Source: Microbacterium sp. UFMG61 (GTDB lineage Bacteria > Actinomycetota > Actinomycetes > Actinomycetales > Microbacteriaceae). Taken from it: a stretch of DNA of 64,000 nt. Position 1 is the first letter of the stretch. The number at the start of each line of letters is the position of its first letter. The translations under genes were made by a program, and so were the position numbers. Positions 34,582-44,968 of the stretch are shown one piece after another. Under the pieces are notes generated by a model. The model had not been told where the DNA came from, did not search any database, and was given only the letters and a program-made list of their open reading frames with translations. The stretch is from the NCBI RefSeq assembly GCF_015354505.1, contig NZ_JACAFP010000009.1, positions 62,001 to 126,000 on the forward strand, written 5' to 3'.

Positions 34582-34724
34582 AGGTGCGGCTCTCATGGGG
34601 GAAGTCCCCTGCCGGCCAGTGTCCGGAACGTCTCTCTGCGCCCTTCGCGCGGGGAGCTCGAGGGGAAGTCGAGCGGGTGTCACTAAATACTGGCATATCA
34701 ACATACGTGACGAGGGCGCTGCAC

Positions 34725-34762
34725 GACGAAGGACCGGACGCATTCGCATCCGGTCCTTCGTC
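34725..34762 (-). terminator. guaB terminator
   Basis: Arms of 17 bases (34725-34741 and 34746-34762) with a single G-T pair and an ATTC loop, ten bases after the guaB stop on the minus strand. It separates guaB from the signalling/glycan operon starting at 34581. Confidence 0.8.
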
Positions 34763-34771
34763 TCTTCCGAC

Positions 34772-36469
<1,698 letters not shown>

Positions 36470-36542
36470 TTACGCTCATACCGTCGTACATCAGGGCCGA
36501 TGCACAACTCCGTCATGGCCTGTGTACTGGGCTGGAGGTTCT

Positions 36543-37892
36543 GTGCGTCCGACGATCTCGGCGAAACGAAGCGGAATGCGGTGGGTCACGATCCTGCTGG
36601 CGTCGCTGCTCGCCATCGCTTTCCTCTGGTTGCAGCCTCCCGCAGCGGCCTCCGCCGAAGAGACGGATGACGGGCAGGAGATCACCGACTTCTACTTCGC
36701 GGGTGTCATCACGTTCGATGACGACCCGGTCGAAGGCGTCGTGATGACGATCGAGGGCAACGGCTTCGAGGGCGAGACCGAGACCGACGCCGAGGGCAAG
36801 TGGCGCCTGTACGTGCCCGAGAAGGAGACGTACACGCTCACCGTCGACGAGGACACCCTTCCCGACGGCGTGATCGTCGACGCGGCTCAGCTCCCCGAGG
36901 GGACGCAGCCGATCTCCGGCACCACGGCGTCGTTCGAGGTCGAGTTCGGTCTCACCGGCACCAAGATCATGAATCTCTTCCTGGGCGAGGGCGAACGGAT
37001 CACGGTCTCGTTCGTCGACCAGCTCGTGTCGCGTCTGGTGGGCGGTCTGAACTTCGGCCTCCTGCTCGCACTCGCCTCGATGGGCGCCGCGCTCATCTAC
37101 GGCACGACTCGACTGTCGAACTTCGCCCATGCCGAGATGGTGACGTGGGGCGGCCTGGTAGCCCTGGTCGTGACCTCGTTCTGGCAGCTGCCCCTCTGGC
37201 TCGGCATCGTCGCGGCCGTGATCGGCGGCGGACTCCTCGGCTGGGCCATGGACGCCGGCCTCTGGCGGCCGCTGCGCCGACGCGGACTCGGTATCGTCCA
37301 GCTGATGATCGTGAGCATCGGGCTCTCACTCGCCCTCCGCTACGTCTTCCAGTACTTCATCGGCGGCGGCACCCGTCAGCTCCCCGGAGCGAGCCCCACC
37401 CCGATCCAGTTCGGTCCCGTGTCGCTGTCGTACATCGACATGATCGGAATGGGCGTCAGCATCGTCGTCATCATCGGCGTCGCCTGGTTCCTGACCCGCA
37501 CCCGCATCGGCAAGGCGACGCGGGCCATCTCGGACAACCCGCAGCTCGCTGCGGCTTCCGGCATCGACGTCGACAGAGTCATCCGCATCGTGTGGATCCT
37601 GGCCGGCTCGCTCGCCGCGATCTCCGGCATCCTGTGGGCGTACTTCCGTCCCGGTGTGAAGTGGGACATGGGCGTGCAGATGCTGCTGCTGATCTTCGCC
37701 GCCATCACGCTCGGCGGACTCGGCACCGCGTTCGGCGCACTCGTCGGATCGCTCATCGTCGGGATCGCGGTCGAGATCTCGACGCTGTGGATCCCGTCCG
37801 ACCTCAAGTACGCGAGCGCGCTCGTCATCCTCATCGTGATCCTCCTGGTGAGGCCGCAGGGTCTGCTCGGACGCAAGGAAAGGTTGGGCTGA
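36543..37892 (+). CDS. livH: Branched-chain amino acid ABC permease LivH with N-terminal exported domain
   Basis: A 449-residue permease, well above the roughly 290 usual for LivH. A signal-like helix (VTILLASLLAIAFLWLQ) is followed by a soluble region of about 90 residues (about 40-130) with the look of a carboxypeptidase-regulatory/Ig-like beta domain (VEGVVMTIEGNGFEGETETD, then GKWRLYVPEKETYTLTVD). The permease proper begins near residue 150 and has about eight helices, with LIYGTTRLSNFAHAEMVTWG and the closing LLVRPQGLLGRKERLG typical of LivH. GTG 36543 is chosen because GGAGG lies four bases upstream. First gene of livHMGF. Confidence 0.9.
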   Translation: MRPTISAKRSGMRWVTILLASLLAIAFLWLQPPAAASAEETDDGQEITDFYFAGVITFDDDPVEGVVMTIEGNGFEGETETDAEGKWRLYVPEKETYTLTVDEDTLPDGVIVDAAQLPEGTQPISGTTASFEVEFGLTGTKIMNLFLGEGERITVSFVDQLVSRLVGGLNFGLLLALASMGAALIYGTTRLSNFAHAEMVTWGGLVALVVTSFWQLPLWLGIVAAVIGGGLLGWAMDAGLWRPLRRRGLGIVQLMIVSIGLSLALRYVFQYFIGGGTRQLPGASPTPIQFGPVSLSYIDMIGMGVSIVVIIGVAWFLTRTRIGKATRAISDNPQLAAASGIDVDRVIRIVWILAGSLAAISGILWAYFRPGVKWDMGVQMLLLIFAAITLGGLGTAFGALVGSLIVGIAVEISTLWIPSDLKYASALVILIVILLVRPQGLLGRKERLG

Positions 37893-37894
37893 CG

Positions 37895-38872
37895 ATGGAC
37901 TTCGGAAGCATCTTCTCCAACACCGCGGTCTACCTGCTCAGCCCCGTCACGATCGCCTACGCGCTCGCGGCGACCGGCCTCGCGGTGCACTTCGGCTACG
38001 CGGGCCTGCTCAACTTCGGAATGGCCGCGTTCATGGCGATCGGCGGCTACGGCTACGCGATCTCCGTGCTCACCTTCGGGCTCCCCTGGTGGATCGGCAT
38101 GCTGATCGGCCTCATCGGCGGTGCGGTGTTCGCGATCATCCTCGGCATCCCGACCCTGCGTCTGCGAGCCGACTACCTCGCCATCGCGACGATCGCCGCA
38201 GGTGAGATCGTGCGCCTGCTGTTCACGACGCAGGTGTTCGACGAGTACACGAACTCCGCAGACGGCCTCGCGCAGTTCAACGGAGGGTTCCGCGACGCGA
38301 ACCCCTTCCCCGAGGGCACGTACGGCTTCGGTCCGTGGACCTTCACGGCGAACGACCTGTGGAACCGCGTGTTCGGTCTGATCGTGCTCGCGATCGCGAT
38401 CCTGCTCGTCTGGTCGCTGATGCGCAGCCCCTGGGGCCGTGTGCTCAAGGGCATCCGCGAAGACGAGGACGCGGTGCGCTCACTCGGCAAGAACGTGTTC
38501 GCGTACAAGCTGCAGGCTCTGGTCGTCGGCGGGATCATCGGCGCCGCGGGTGGCATCATCTTCGTGCTCCCGTCCGCCGTGGTCCCCGGCAGCTACACGA
38601 CATCACTGACGTTCTTCCTGTGGACCATCCTGCTGCTCGGTGGAGCGGCGACCGTGTTCGGCCCCACGCTCGGGGCCGTGCTGTTCTGGGTCGTGTTCGC
38701 CTTCCTGGCGAACCTGCTCCCCGCGCTGGCGAAGTCGGGAATCCTCCCGATGTCCGACAGCCAGGCGTCCACGCTCGTGTTCGTCTTCGTCGGAGTGGCC
38801 CTGATGCTGCTCGTGATCTTCCGCCCCCAGGGGATCCTCGGAGACAAGAGGGAGATGACCTTTGTCAAATGA
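37895..38872 (+). CDS. livM: Branched-chain amino acid ABC permease LivM
   Basis: A 325-residue membrane permease with about nine helices. GYAGLLNFGMAAFMAIGGYGYA, cut here to its core NFGMAAFMAIGG, and the cytoplasmic RVLKGIREDEDAVRSLGKN are LivM hallmarks, and VIFRPQGILGDKREM is the usual C-terminus. It starts two bases after livH and pairs with it in the channel. Its stop lies inside the start region of the ATPase gene. Confidence 0.93.
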   Translation: MDFGSIFSNTAVYLLSPVTIAYALAATGLAVHFGYAGLLNFGMAAFMAIGGYGYAISVLTFGLPWWIGMLIGLIGGAVFAIILGIPTLRLRADYLAIATIAAGEIVRLLFTTQVFDEYTNSADGLAQFNGGFRDANPFPEGTYGFGPWTFTANDLWNRVFGLIVLAIAILLVWSLMRSPWGRVLKGIREDEDAVRSLGKNVFAYKLQALVVGGIIGAAGGIIFVLPSAVVPGSYTTSLTFFLWTILLLGGAATVFGPTLGAVLFWVVFAFLANLLPALAKSGILPMSDSQASTLVFVFVGVALMLLVIFRPQGILGDKREMTFVK

Positions 38873-39868
38873 ACTGAACCCCGACGCGGCCGCCGACAAG
38901 GCGCCCGCCACCGGCAGCATCCGACGGCCGAAGACGACCGGACTCACCACGGGCCCCGCTGTCCCCGGCGTGGGAAAGGTCGATCCGATCCTCGTGGTCG
39001 ATGGGGTGCAGCGACGCTTCGGTGGCCTGACGGCCGTCGACGTCGATCACCTCGAGATCCCTCGCGGTGCGATCACGGCGCTGATCGGCCCCAACGGAGC
39101 CGGCAAGACCACCCTGTTCAATCTGCTCTGCGGATTCGACAAGCCCAACAGCGGCTCCTGGTCGTTCGACGGCACCAACCTCTCGGGTGTCCCCTCCTTC
39201 AAGGTGGCCCGCATGGGGCAGGTGCGCACGTTCCAGCTGACGAAGTCGCTGTCACTGCTGACCGTGCTCGAGAACATGAAGCTCGGCGCTCCGCATCAGC
39301 GCGGCGAGGGGTTCTGGTCGAGCCTGTTCCCCTTCCTCTGGCGCACGCAGGACCAGGAGATCGAGGTGAAGGCGCGTGAGCTGCTGACACGGTTCAAACT
39401 CGACGCCAAGGAGAAGGACTTCGCCGCGGCCCTGTCCGGCGGCCAGCGCAAGCTCCTCGAGATGGCCCGCGCCCTGATGAGCGACCCGACACTCGTCATG
39501 CTCGACGAGCCGATGGCGGGCGTGAACCCGGCTCTCACGCAGTCGCTGCTCGACCACATCCTCGATCTGAAGGAACTGGGCATGACCGTGCTCTTCGTCG
39601 AGCACGACATGCACATGGTCCGGCACATCGCGGACTGGGTGGTCGTCATGGCCGAAGGGCGCGTCGTCGCCGAGGGACCGCCCGACCAGGTCATGGAGGA
39701 TCCGGCCGTGATCGACGCCTACCTCGGCGCCCATCAGGACGTCGACCTCGGTGCCGTGACCGGACGCATCCCCGTGCTCGCCGACACCGCTGCCGTGCGA
39801 CTGCGCGAGCAGATCGAAGCAGAGGCCGAGGCCGAGCTCGCCGCTGAAGACACCGAGGAGGGACGCGC

Positions 39869-39872
<4 letters not shown>
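38862..39872 (+). CDS. livG: Branched-chain amino acid ABC transporter ATPase LivG
   Basis: A 336-residue ATPase with Walker A GPNGAGKTT, signature LSGGQRKLLEMA and Walker B LVMLDEPMAGV. It is longer than typical LivG (about 255) because of about 45 extra N-terminal residues and a Glu-rich C-terminal tail (EQIEAEAEAELAAEDTEEG). The start is TTG 38862, with GGGAG seven bases upstream, overlapping livM by 11 bases. The tail's role is unknown. Confidence 0.92.
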
Positions 39873-40624
<752 letters not shown>

Positions 40625-40632
40625 GAACGCAC

Positions 40633-40670
40633 GAGAGAGGGGCGAATGCCGCGGCATCCGCCCCTCTCTC
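40633..40670 (+). terminator. livF terminator
   Basis: A long hairpin with arms 40633-40650 and 40653-40670, one mismatch, in a two-base loop context, nine bases after the livF stop. Confidence 0.8.
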
Positions 40671-40706
40671 GCGCCCCGGGCTGCTCCGCGAGGTCACCGC
40701 ACAGGA

Positions 40707-40743
40707 CGAAGGCCCCGGATGCGTGCTGCATCCGGGGCCTTCG
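40707..40743 (-). terminator. Terminator of the solute-binding protein gene
   Basis: Perfect 16-base arms (40707-40722 and 40728-40743) around a 5-base loop, downstream of the minus-strand binding-protein stop at 40760. The loop-proximal stem is GGATGC/GCATCC, as in other terminators of this window. Confidence 0.8.
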
Positions 40744-40759
40744 CTCTGCGATCGGGTGA

Positions 40760-42034
40760 TCAGTTGGTGCGGGTGATCAGGTTGTCCGCGCCGTAGACGT
40801 AGGTGCCGATCGAGGCGCCCTGCGGGTCGCCGTTCTCGTCGAACGTGATCTCGCCGGAGTAACCGTCGTAGTCGGCCGTTCCGCCGTCGTTGATGATCTT
40901 CGCGCAGTCGGCGAAGCTGGTGCACTTCTCACCGTCTCCGCTGCCACCCGAGACCTCCTGCATCTTCGCCGCGATGTCCGCACCCTCGGTGGAACCTGCT
41001 GCGAGCGACGCGAGAGCCACGAGCACGACGGCGTCGTACGCCTCGGCCGCGTAGGTGAAGTCGTTGACCTCGGAGTTGCCCTCACCGGTCCAGAAGGTCT
41101 GGAGACGCTCGGTGAAGTCGTCCTCGAGAGCCGGGCCGGGCTTGGTGCCCTGCGCGCCCTCGAGCGAGAACGGGAAGTTCGTGTCGGGCGAGGAGCCGTA
41201 GTCCGACAGGTTGCCGTCGACCAGGTACCACTTCTCCGGCGAGGCGCCGGCGTTCGACAGCAGCGGGGCGATTGTCTTGAACTGGTCGAACGACACGATC
41301 GCGATGGCGTCGGGGTTCGCGGCCGTGATGGTCGCGACCTGAGCGTCGAACTGACCGTCGCCGACGTTGTACGAGGCGTCTGCGACGACCTCTCCGCCGG
41401 CACCCTCGAACGTCGACTTGATGTTCTCGAACAGACCGGTGCCGTAGGCGTCGTTCTGGTAGATCACACCGAGGGTCTTGGCGCCGTCCTCGGCGATCAG
41501 GTTGCCGAGCACCTCACCCTGCAGCAGGTCGCTGGGAGCGGTGCGGAAGTACAGTCCGTTGTCGTCCCAGTCGGTGAAGTCCGGACCGGTGTTCGACGCC
41601 GAGATCTGCAGGATTCCCGCACTGACGTTGCCGTCGAGGATCAGACGCGAGACGCCCGATGCGGCAGCGCCGACGATGGCGGAGACGCCCGCACCCTCGA
41701 GCTTCGTGATGGAGGTCTCGTAGGCCTTGGTGTCGGTGTCGCCCTCGTCCTCGGCGGTGAGGTCGATCGTGATGCCGGCAGCGGCCTCGTTGACCTCGGA
41801 GACGGCGAGGCCGACACCCGATTCCATGGGCGGGCCCAGGAACGACAGAGATCCCGTCTGCGGAAGCAGCGAGCCGAGCTTGAGCGTCAGGTCCTCGGAG
41901 GACGACGATCCACCCCCGTCCGAAGGCTCCTCGGTCGGCGTGCTGCTGCAGCCCGCGATGACGATGGCGGCCGCGCTGGCCAGCGCGATCCCGGCGAAGA
42001 CCCTCGCCTTGCGCGAGCCCTTCAGTGAGTTCAT
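40760..42034 (-). CDS. livJ: Branched-chain amino acid-type solute-binding lipoprotein
   Basis: A 424-residue type I periplasmic-binding-fold lipoprotein. The signal ends at the lipobox VIAGC with Cys at residue 29, followed by a Thr/Glu/Ser-rich tether. LTLKLGSLLPQTGSLSFLGPP is the start of the LivJ-like domain (Peripla_BP_6). It is convergent with livHMGF, so it has its own promoter, yet is the natural receptor of that transporter. GGGAG lies six bases before ATG 42034. Ligands of this family include branched-chain amino acids, amides and urea, so the substrate is not certain. Confidence 0.9.
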   Translation of the reverse strand: MNSLKGSRKARVFAGIALASAAAIVIAGCSSTPTEEPSDGGGSSSSEDLTLKLGSLLPQTGSLSFLGPPMESGVGLAVSEVNEAAAGITIDLTAEDEGDTDTKAYETSITKLEGAGVSAIVGAAASGVSRLILDGNVSAGILQISASNTGPDFTDWDDNGLYFRTAPSDLLQGEVLGNLIAEDGAKTLGVIYQNDAYGTGLFENIKSTFEGAGGEVVADASYNVGDGQFDAQVATITAANPDAIAIVSFDQFKTIAPLLSNAGASPEKWYLVDGNLSDYGSSPDTNFPFSLEGAQGTKPGPALEDDFTERLQTFWTGEGNSEVNDFTYAAEAYDAVVLVALASLAAGSTEGADIAAKMQEVSGGSGDGEKCTSFADCAKIINDGGTADYDGYSGEITFDENGDPQGASIGTYVYGADNLITRTN

Positions 42035-42179
42035 GATGCTCCCTTGCGTATCTGAGCGTGGATTTCGCACCACGCTCGGGTGCTCTAACACTAGGACCGG
42101 AATTGGTCGATTGGGGGTCGCCGATGTTTCGGTGCGTTAACGATCCGGCACCGGGTGCCAGAGGCACTGAGCCGCGGGT

Positions 42180-43118
42180 TCAGACCGGTTCGTGCCGGGC
42201 CTGTCGACGACCGCGGCGAGCCGCGAGCAGCAGATCGATCACGAACACCGCGATCGCGATCCACACGATGACGAAGCCCAACCAGCGCTCGAGCGGCATG
42301 GGCTCCCCCAGCACCGCCGCCCCGATGATGAACTGCATCACCGGGGTCACGAACTGGATCATGCCGATCACGGTCAGGTCGATGCGTCGCGCACCCGCCG
42401 CGAACAGCAGCAGCGGCACCGCCGTGGCGACCCCGGCGAACGCGAGCAGCGCCGCGTGCCAGGCGCCGTACTGCCCCATCGTGATGCCGGCGGGAGTCGT
42501 GGCCACCACGATCAGCTGCACGACCGCGATCGGGATCAGCCAGAACGACTCGAGCGTGAGGCCGCTGATCGCATCGACCGCCGGGCCGATCTTCTTCTTG
42601 ATGAGCCCGTAGACGCCGAACGACGCGGTGAGCGACAGCGCGATCCAGGGGAACGAGCGGTAGAAGAGCACGATCACGACGACGGCGACCGCGGCGATGC
42701 CGATCGCCGCCCACTGCAGCCGACGGATGCGCTCCTTGAGGACGAAGACGCCCAGCAGCACGGTCGCGATCGGGTTGATGAAGTATCCGAGGCTCGTCTC
42801 GACCACGTGGCCGGTGAGGGTGCCGATGAGGAACACCTGCCAGTTGACATAGATCAGCACACCGGCGAGCGCCGTCCACCCCAGCAGTCTCGGCTGTCGC
42901 ACGATGGCGCCGAGCGCCTTCCATCCCCGTGTGACGGTGAGCAGGATGCCGCAGAACACGAAGGAGAGGAGCACCCGCCAGGCGACGACCTCCCACGGGC
43001 CGGTCGGTGCGAGGAGCAGGAAGTACAGCGGCAGAACGCCCCACAGCAGATATGCGCCGCCCGCGTACGCGACCCCCGCGGTCTGGGTGGCACGGTCCGC
43101 AGGTGTCGTCAGGGTCAC
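42180..43118 (-). CDS. rarD: EamA family transporter RarD
   Basis: A 312-residue protein with ten hydrophobic helices in two EamA repeats. YLLWGVLPLYFLLL, EVVAWRVLLSFVF, ETSLGYFINPIATVLLGV and the second-repeat FIGVA-like MIQFVTPVMQFIIGAAVLGEP are diagnostic of RarD within the drug/metabolite transporter superfamily. The physiological substrate is unknown. GTG 43118 is the first start before the N-terminal helix. It is downstream of groES with a terminator between, so probably separately transcribed. Confidence 0.9.
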   Translation of the reverse strand: MTLTTPADRATQTAGVAYAGGAYLLWGVLPLYFLLLAPTGPWEVVAWRVLLSFVFCGILLTVTRGWKALGAIVRQPRLLGWTALAGVLIYVNWQVFLIGTLTGHVVETSLGYFINPIATVLLGVFVLKERIRRLQWAAIGIAAVAVVVIVLFYRSFPWIALSLTASFGVYGLIKKKIGPAVDAISGLTLESFWLIPIAVVQLIVVATTPAGITMGQYGAWHAALLAFAGVATAVPLLLFAAGARRIDLTVIGMIQFVTPVMQFIIGAAVLGEPMPLERWLGFVIVWIAIAVFVIDLLLAARRGRRQARHEPV

Positions 43119-43211
43119 CGGACCACACTATGCCCGGCGTTGGGCGCCGTCGGGCGGCTGAGGTCACTCGGCACGGGAATGGCAGGAATCGCGCGCGACG
43201 TGGCGGAATGC

Positions 43212-43250
43212 GGAGAGGGCCCGGATGCGTGATGCATCCGGGCCCTCTCC
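43212..43250 (-). terminator. groES terminator
   Basis: Perfect 17-base arms (43212-43228 and 43234-43250) around a 5-base loop, about 55 bases after the groES stop. Again the inner stem is GGATGC/GCATCC. Confidence 0.8.
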
Positions 43251-43305
43251 GAGGAACAGGTTGTCCCCGGCCTTCGGCAGGCTCAGGAACCGGCTCGTGC
43301 GCTGA

Positions 43306-43602
43306 TCAGCGAACGACGACCGCGAGCACGTCGCGGGCCGACAGGACGAGGAACTCGTCTGCGCCGAACTTCACTTCAGTTCCGCCGTACTTGCTGTAGA
43401 GCACGCGGTCGCCGACGGCGACGTCGAGCGGAACACGGTTGCCGTTGTCATCGATGCGACCGGGGCCGACGGCCACGACCTCGCCCTCCTGGGGCTTCTC
43501 CTTGGCGGTGTCGGGGATGACCAGGCCACTCGCGGTGGTCTGCTCGGCCTCGACCTGCTTGATGACGATGCGGTCCTCGAGCGGCTTGATGGAAACCGAC
43601 AC
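43306..43602 (-). CDS. groES: Co-chaperonin GroES
   Basis: A 98-residue chaperonin cap protein. [23 protein letters not shown] marks the N-terminus (shown as [13 protein letters not shown]), the mobile loop is [16 protein letters not shown], and the roof is [16 protein letters not shown]. It closes the GroEL folding chamber. No groEL follows; the gene is followed by a terminator, so groEL is elsewhere, as is common in actinobacteria. GTG 43602 has AGAGGT upstream. Two CIRCE-type elements precede it, so heat-shock control by HrcA is expected. Confidence 0.96.
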   Translation of the reverse strand: MSVSIKPLEDRIVIKQVEAEQTTASGLVIPDTAKEKPQEGEVVAVGPGRIDDNGNRVPLDVAVGDRVLYSKYGGTEVKFGADEFLVLSARDVLAVVVR

Positions 43603-43642
43603 GGTCTACCTCTTCTTTCTTGACGCTGACACGAAAGACTTG

Positions 43643-43669
43643 TTCGCACTCTCAACCCGAGAGTGCTAA
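43643..43669 (-). promoter_or_regulatory. CIRCE element (HrcA operator) upstream of groES
   Basis: On the minus strand TTAGCACTC, nine bases, then GAGTGCGAA: a CIRCE inverted repeat with one mismatch at the outer end, 41 bases before the groES start. Confidence 0.9.
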
Positions 43670-43689
43670 CAAACAGTCTATGCGGTGCG

Positions 43690-43716
43690 CTGGCACTCAT
43701 GCAATGCGAGTGCCAG
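43690..43716 (-). promoter_or_regulatory. Second CIRCE-like element upstream of groES
   Basis: CTGGCACTC, nine bases, GAGTGCCAG: a perfect 9-9-9 inverted repeat with the CIRCE core GCACTC/GAGTGC, 20 bases beyond the first element. Confidence 0.75.
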
Positions 43717-43765
43717 CCCCGACACCGAGCAGAGCACATCGCGCGCCTAAGCTGAGGGTGTGGAG

Positions 43766-44968
43766 ATGTCCGAGCTGCGAGCCCTGCTCACCCCCGAAGG
43801 CCTCGAGCTGCTCGATGACCTGGGGCCGATCGCGCAGGTCGCGGACGTCGCTCGTGCCGTGTCACGGCTGCGCGCCGCGGGGCACTCCCCCGATCTCGTC
43901 TCCGCAGTGGTCGGACAGGCTCACCTGCGCTCGAAGGCCGAGGCGAAGTTCGGCCCCTTCGCCGCACGGATGCTGTTCACCCGCGCCGGGCTCGAACAGT
44001 CGACCCGGCTCGGCGTCGCCGCCCGGCACGCGCAGCGACTGCGTCGCGCCGGCATGAGTCGGGTCTCCGATCTGGGATGCGGCATCGGCGGCGACGCTCT
44101 CGCCTTCACCGGGGCAGGTCTCGAGGTCGTCGCGGTCGACGCCGACGAGGTCACATCGGCGATCGCCGCCTACAACCTTGCTCCCTTCGGCGAGAGCGCC
44201 ACCGTGCGCCACGGCATCGCCCAGGAGAACGTGCCCGACGCGTCAGACGGCGCCACCGCGATCTGGATGGATCCCGCCCGGCGCACTCAGGGGCACGGAG
44301 AAACGAACCGCGTCTCGTCGGACGAGTACTCGCCGCCGCTGGATTGGGCGTTCGAGGTCGCATCGCGCATTCCGACGGGCATCAAGCTCGGTCCGGGACA
44401 CGATCGAGACGCCCTTCCCGCAGACGCGGAGACCCAGTGGGTGAGCGCGGACGGCAGCGTCGTGGAGCTCGTCGTGTGGACGGGCATCCTGGCCCGCGAG
44501 GGTGTGCGTCGCTCGGCGCTGGTGATCCGCGGCGACGAATCCCACGAACTCACCGCCGCCGCCGATGCCGAGGATGCACCGGTGCGCGAACTCGGCGCCT
44601 TCCTGCACGAACCGGACGGCGCAGTGATCCGTGCCCGGTTGATCGGCGACGTGGCCCGGATCCTCGACGCCGGGATGCTCGACGAGAAGATCGCGTACCT
44701 CACCTCGGATGCCGCTCTCACGAGCCCGTTCGTGCAGTCCTTCCGCGTGCGAGAGGCACTGCCGGCCAATCCGAAGGCGATCAACGCCGCGCTCAAGGCG
44801 CACGGCATCGGAACGCTCGAGATCAAGAAGCGCGGGATGGACATCGACCCCGCGGCGTTCCGGAAGAAGCTCAGTCTGCGCGGCGAGGCGTCGGCGACTC
44901 TGATCCTGACGCGCATGGGCGCTCAACGCCGCGCGATCCTCGCCGACCGCGTTCCGGCGGCCGTCTGA
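43766..44968 (+). CDS. Class I SAM-dependent methyltransferase with THUMP-like C-terminus
   Basis: A 400-residue protein. The SAM-binding motif VSDLGCGIGGDALAFTGAG is near 98-116 and the acidic end of strand 2 is VVAVDADEV. Motif IV is IWMDPARRT. The C-terminal third (IKKRGMDIDPAAFRKKL) matches the THUMP-like domain found in these actinobacterial methyltransferases, suggesting an RNA substrate. GAGG lies eight bases before ATG 43766 and too close to the alternative GTG 43760. It is divergent from groES and ends exactly where the convergent gene's stop begins. Confidence 0.85.
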   Translation: MSELRALLTPEGLELLDDLGPIAQVADVARAVSRLRAAGHSPDLVSAVVGQAHLRSKAEAKFGPFAARMLFTRAGLEQSTRLGVAARHAQRLRRAGMSRVSDLGCGIGGDALAFTGAGLEVVAVDADEVTSAIAAYNLAPFGESATVRHGIAQENVPDASDGATAIWMDPARRTQGHGETNRVSSDEYSPPLDWAFEVASRIPTGIKLGPGHDRDALPADAETQWVSADGSVVELVVWTGILAREGVRRSALVIRGDESHELTAAADAEDAPVRELGAFLHEPDGAVIRARLIGDVARILDAGMLDEKIAYLTSDAALTSPFVQSFRVREALPANPKAINAALKAHGIGTLEIKKRGMDIDPAAFRKKLSLRGEASATLILTRMGAQRRAILADRVPAAV

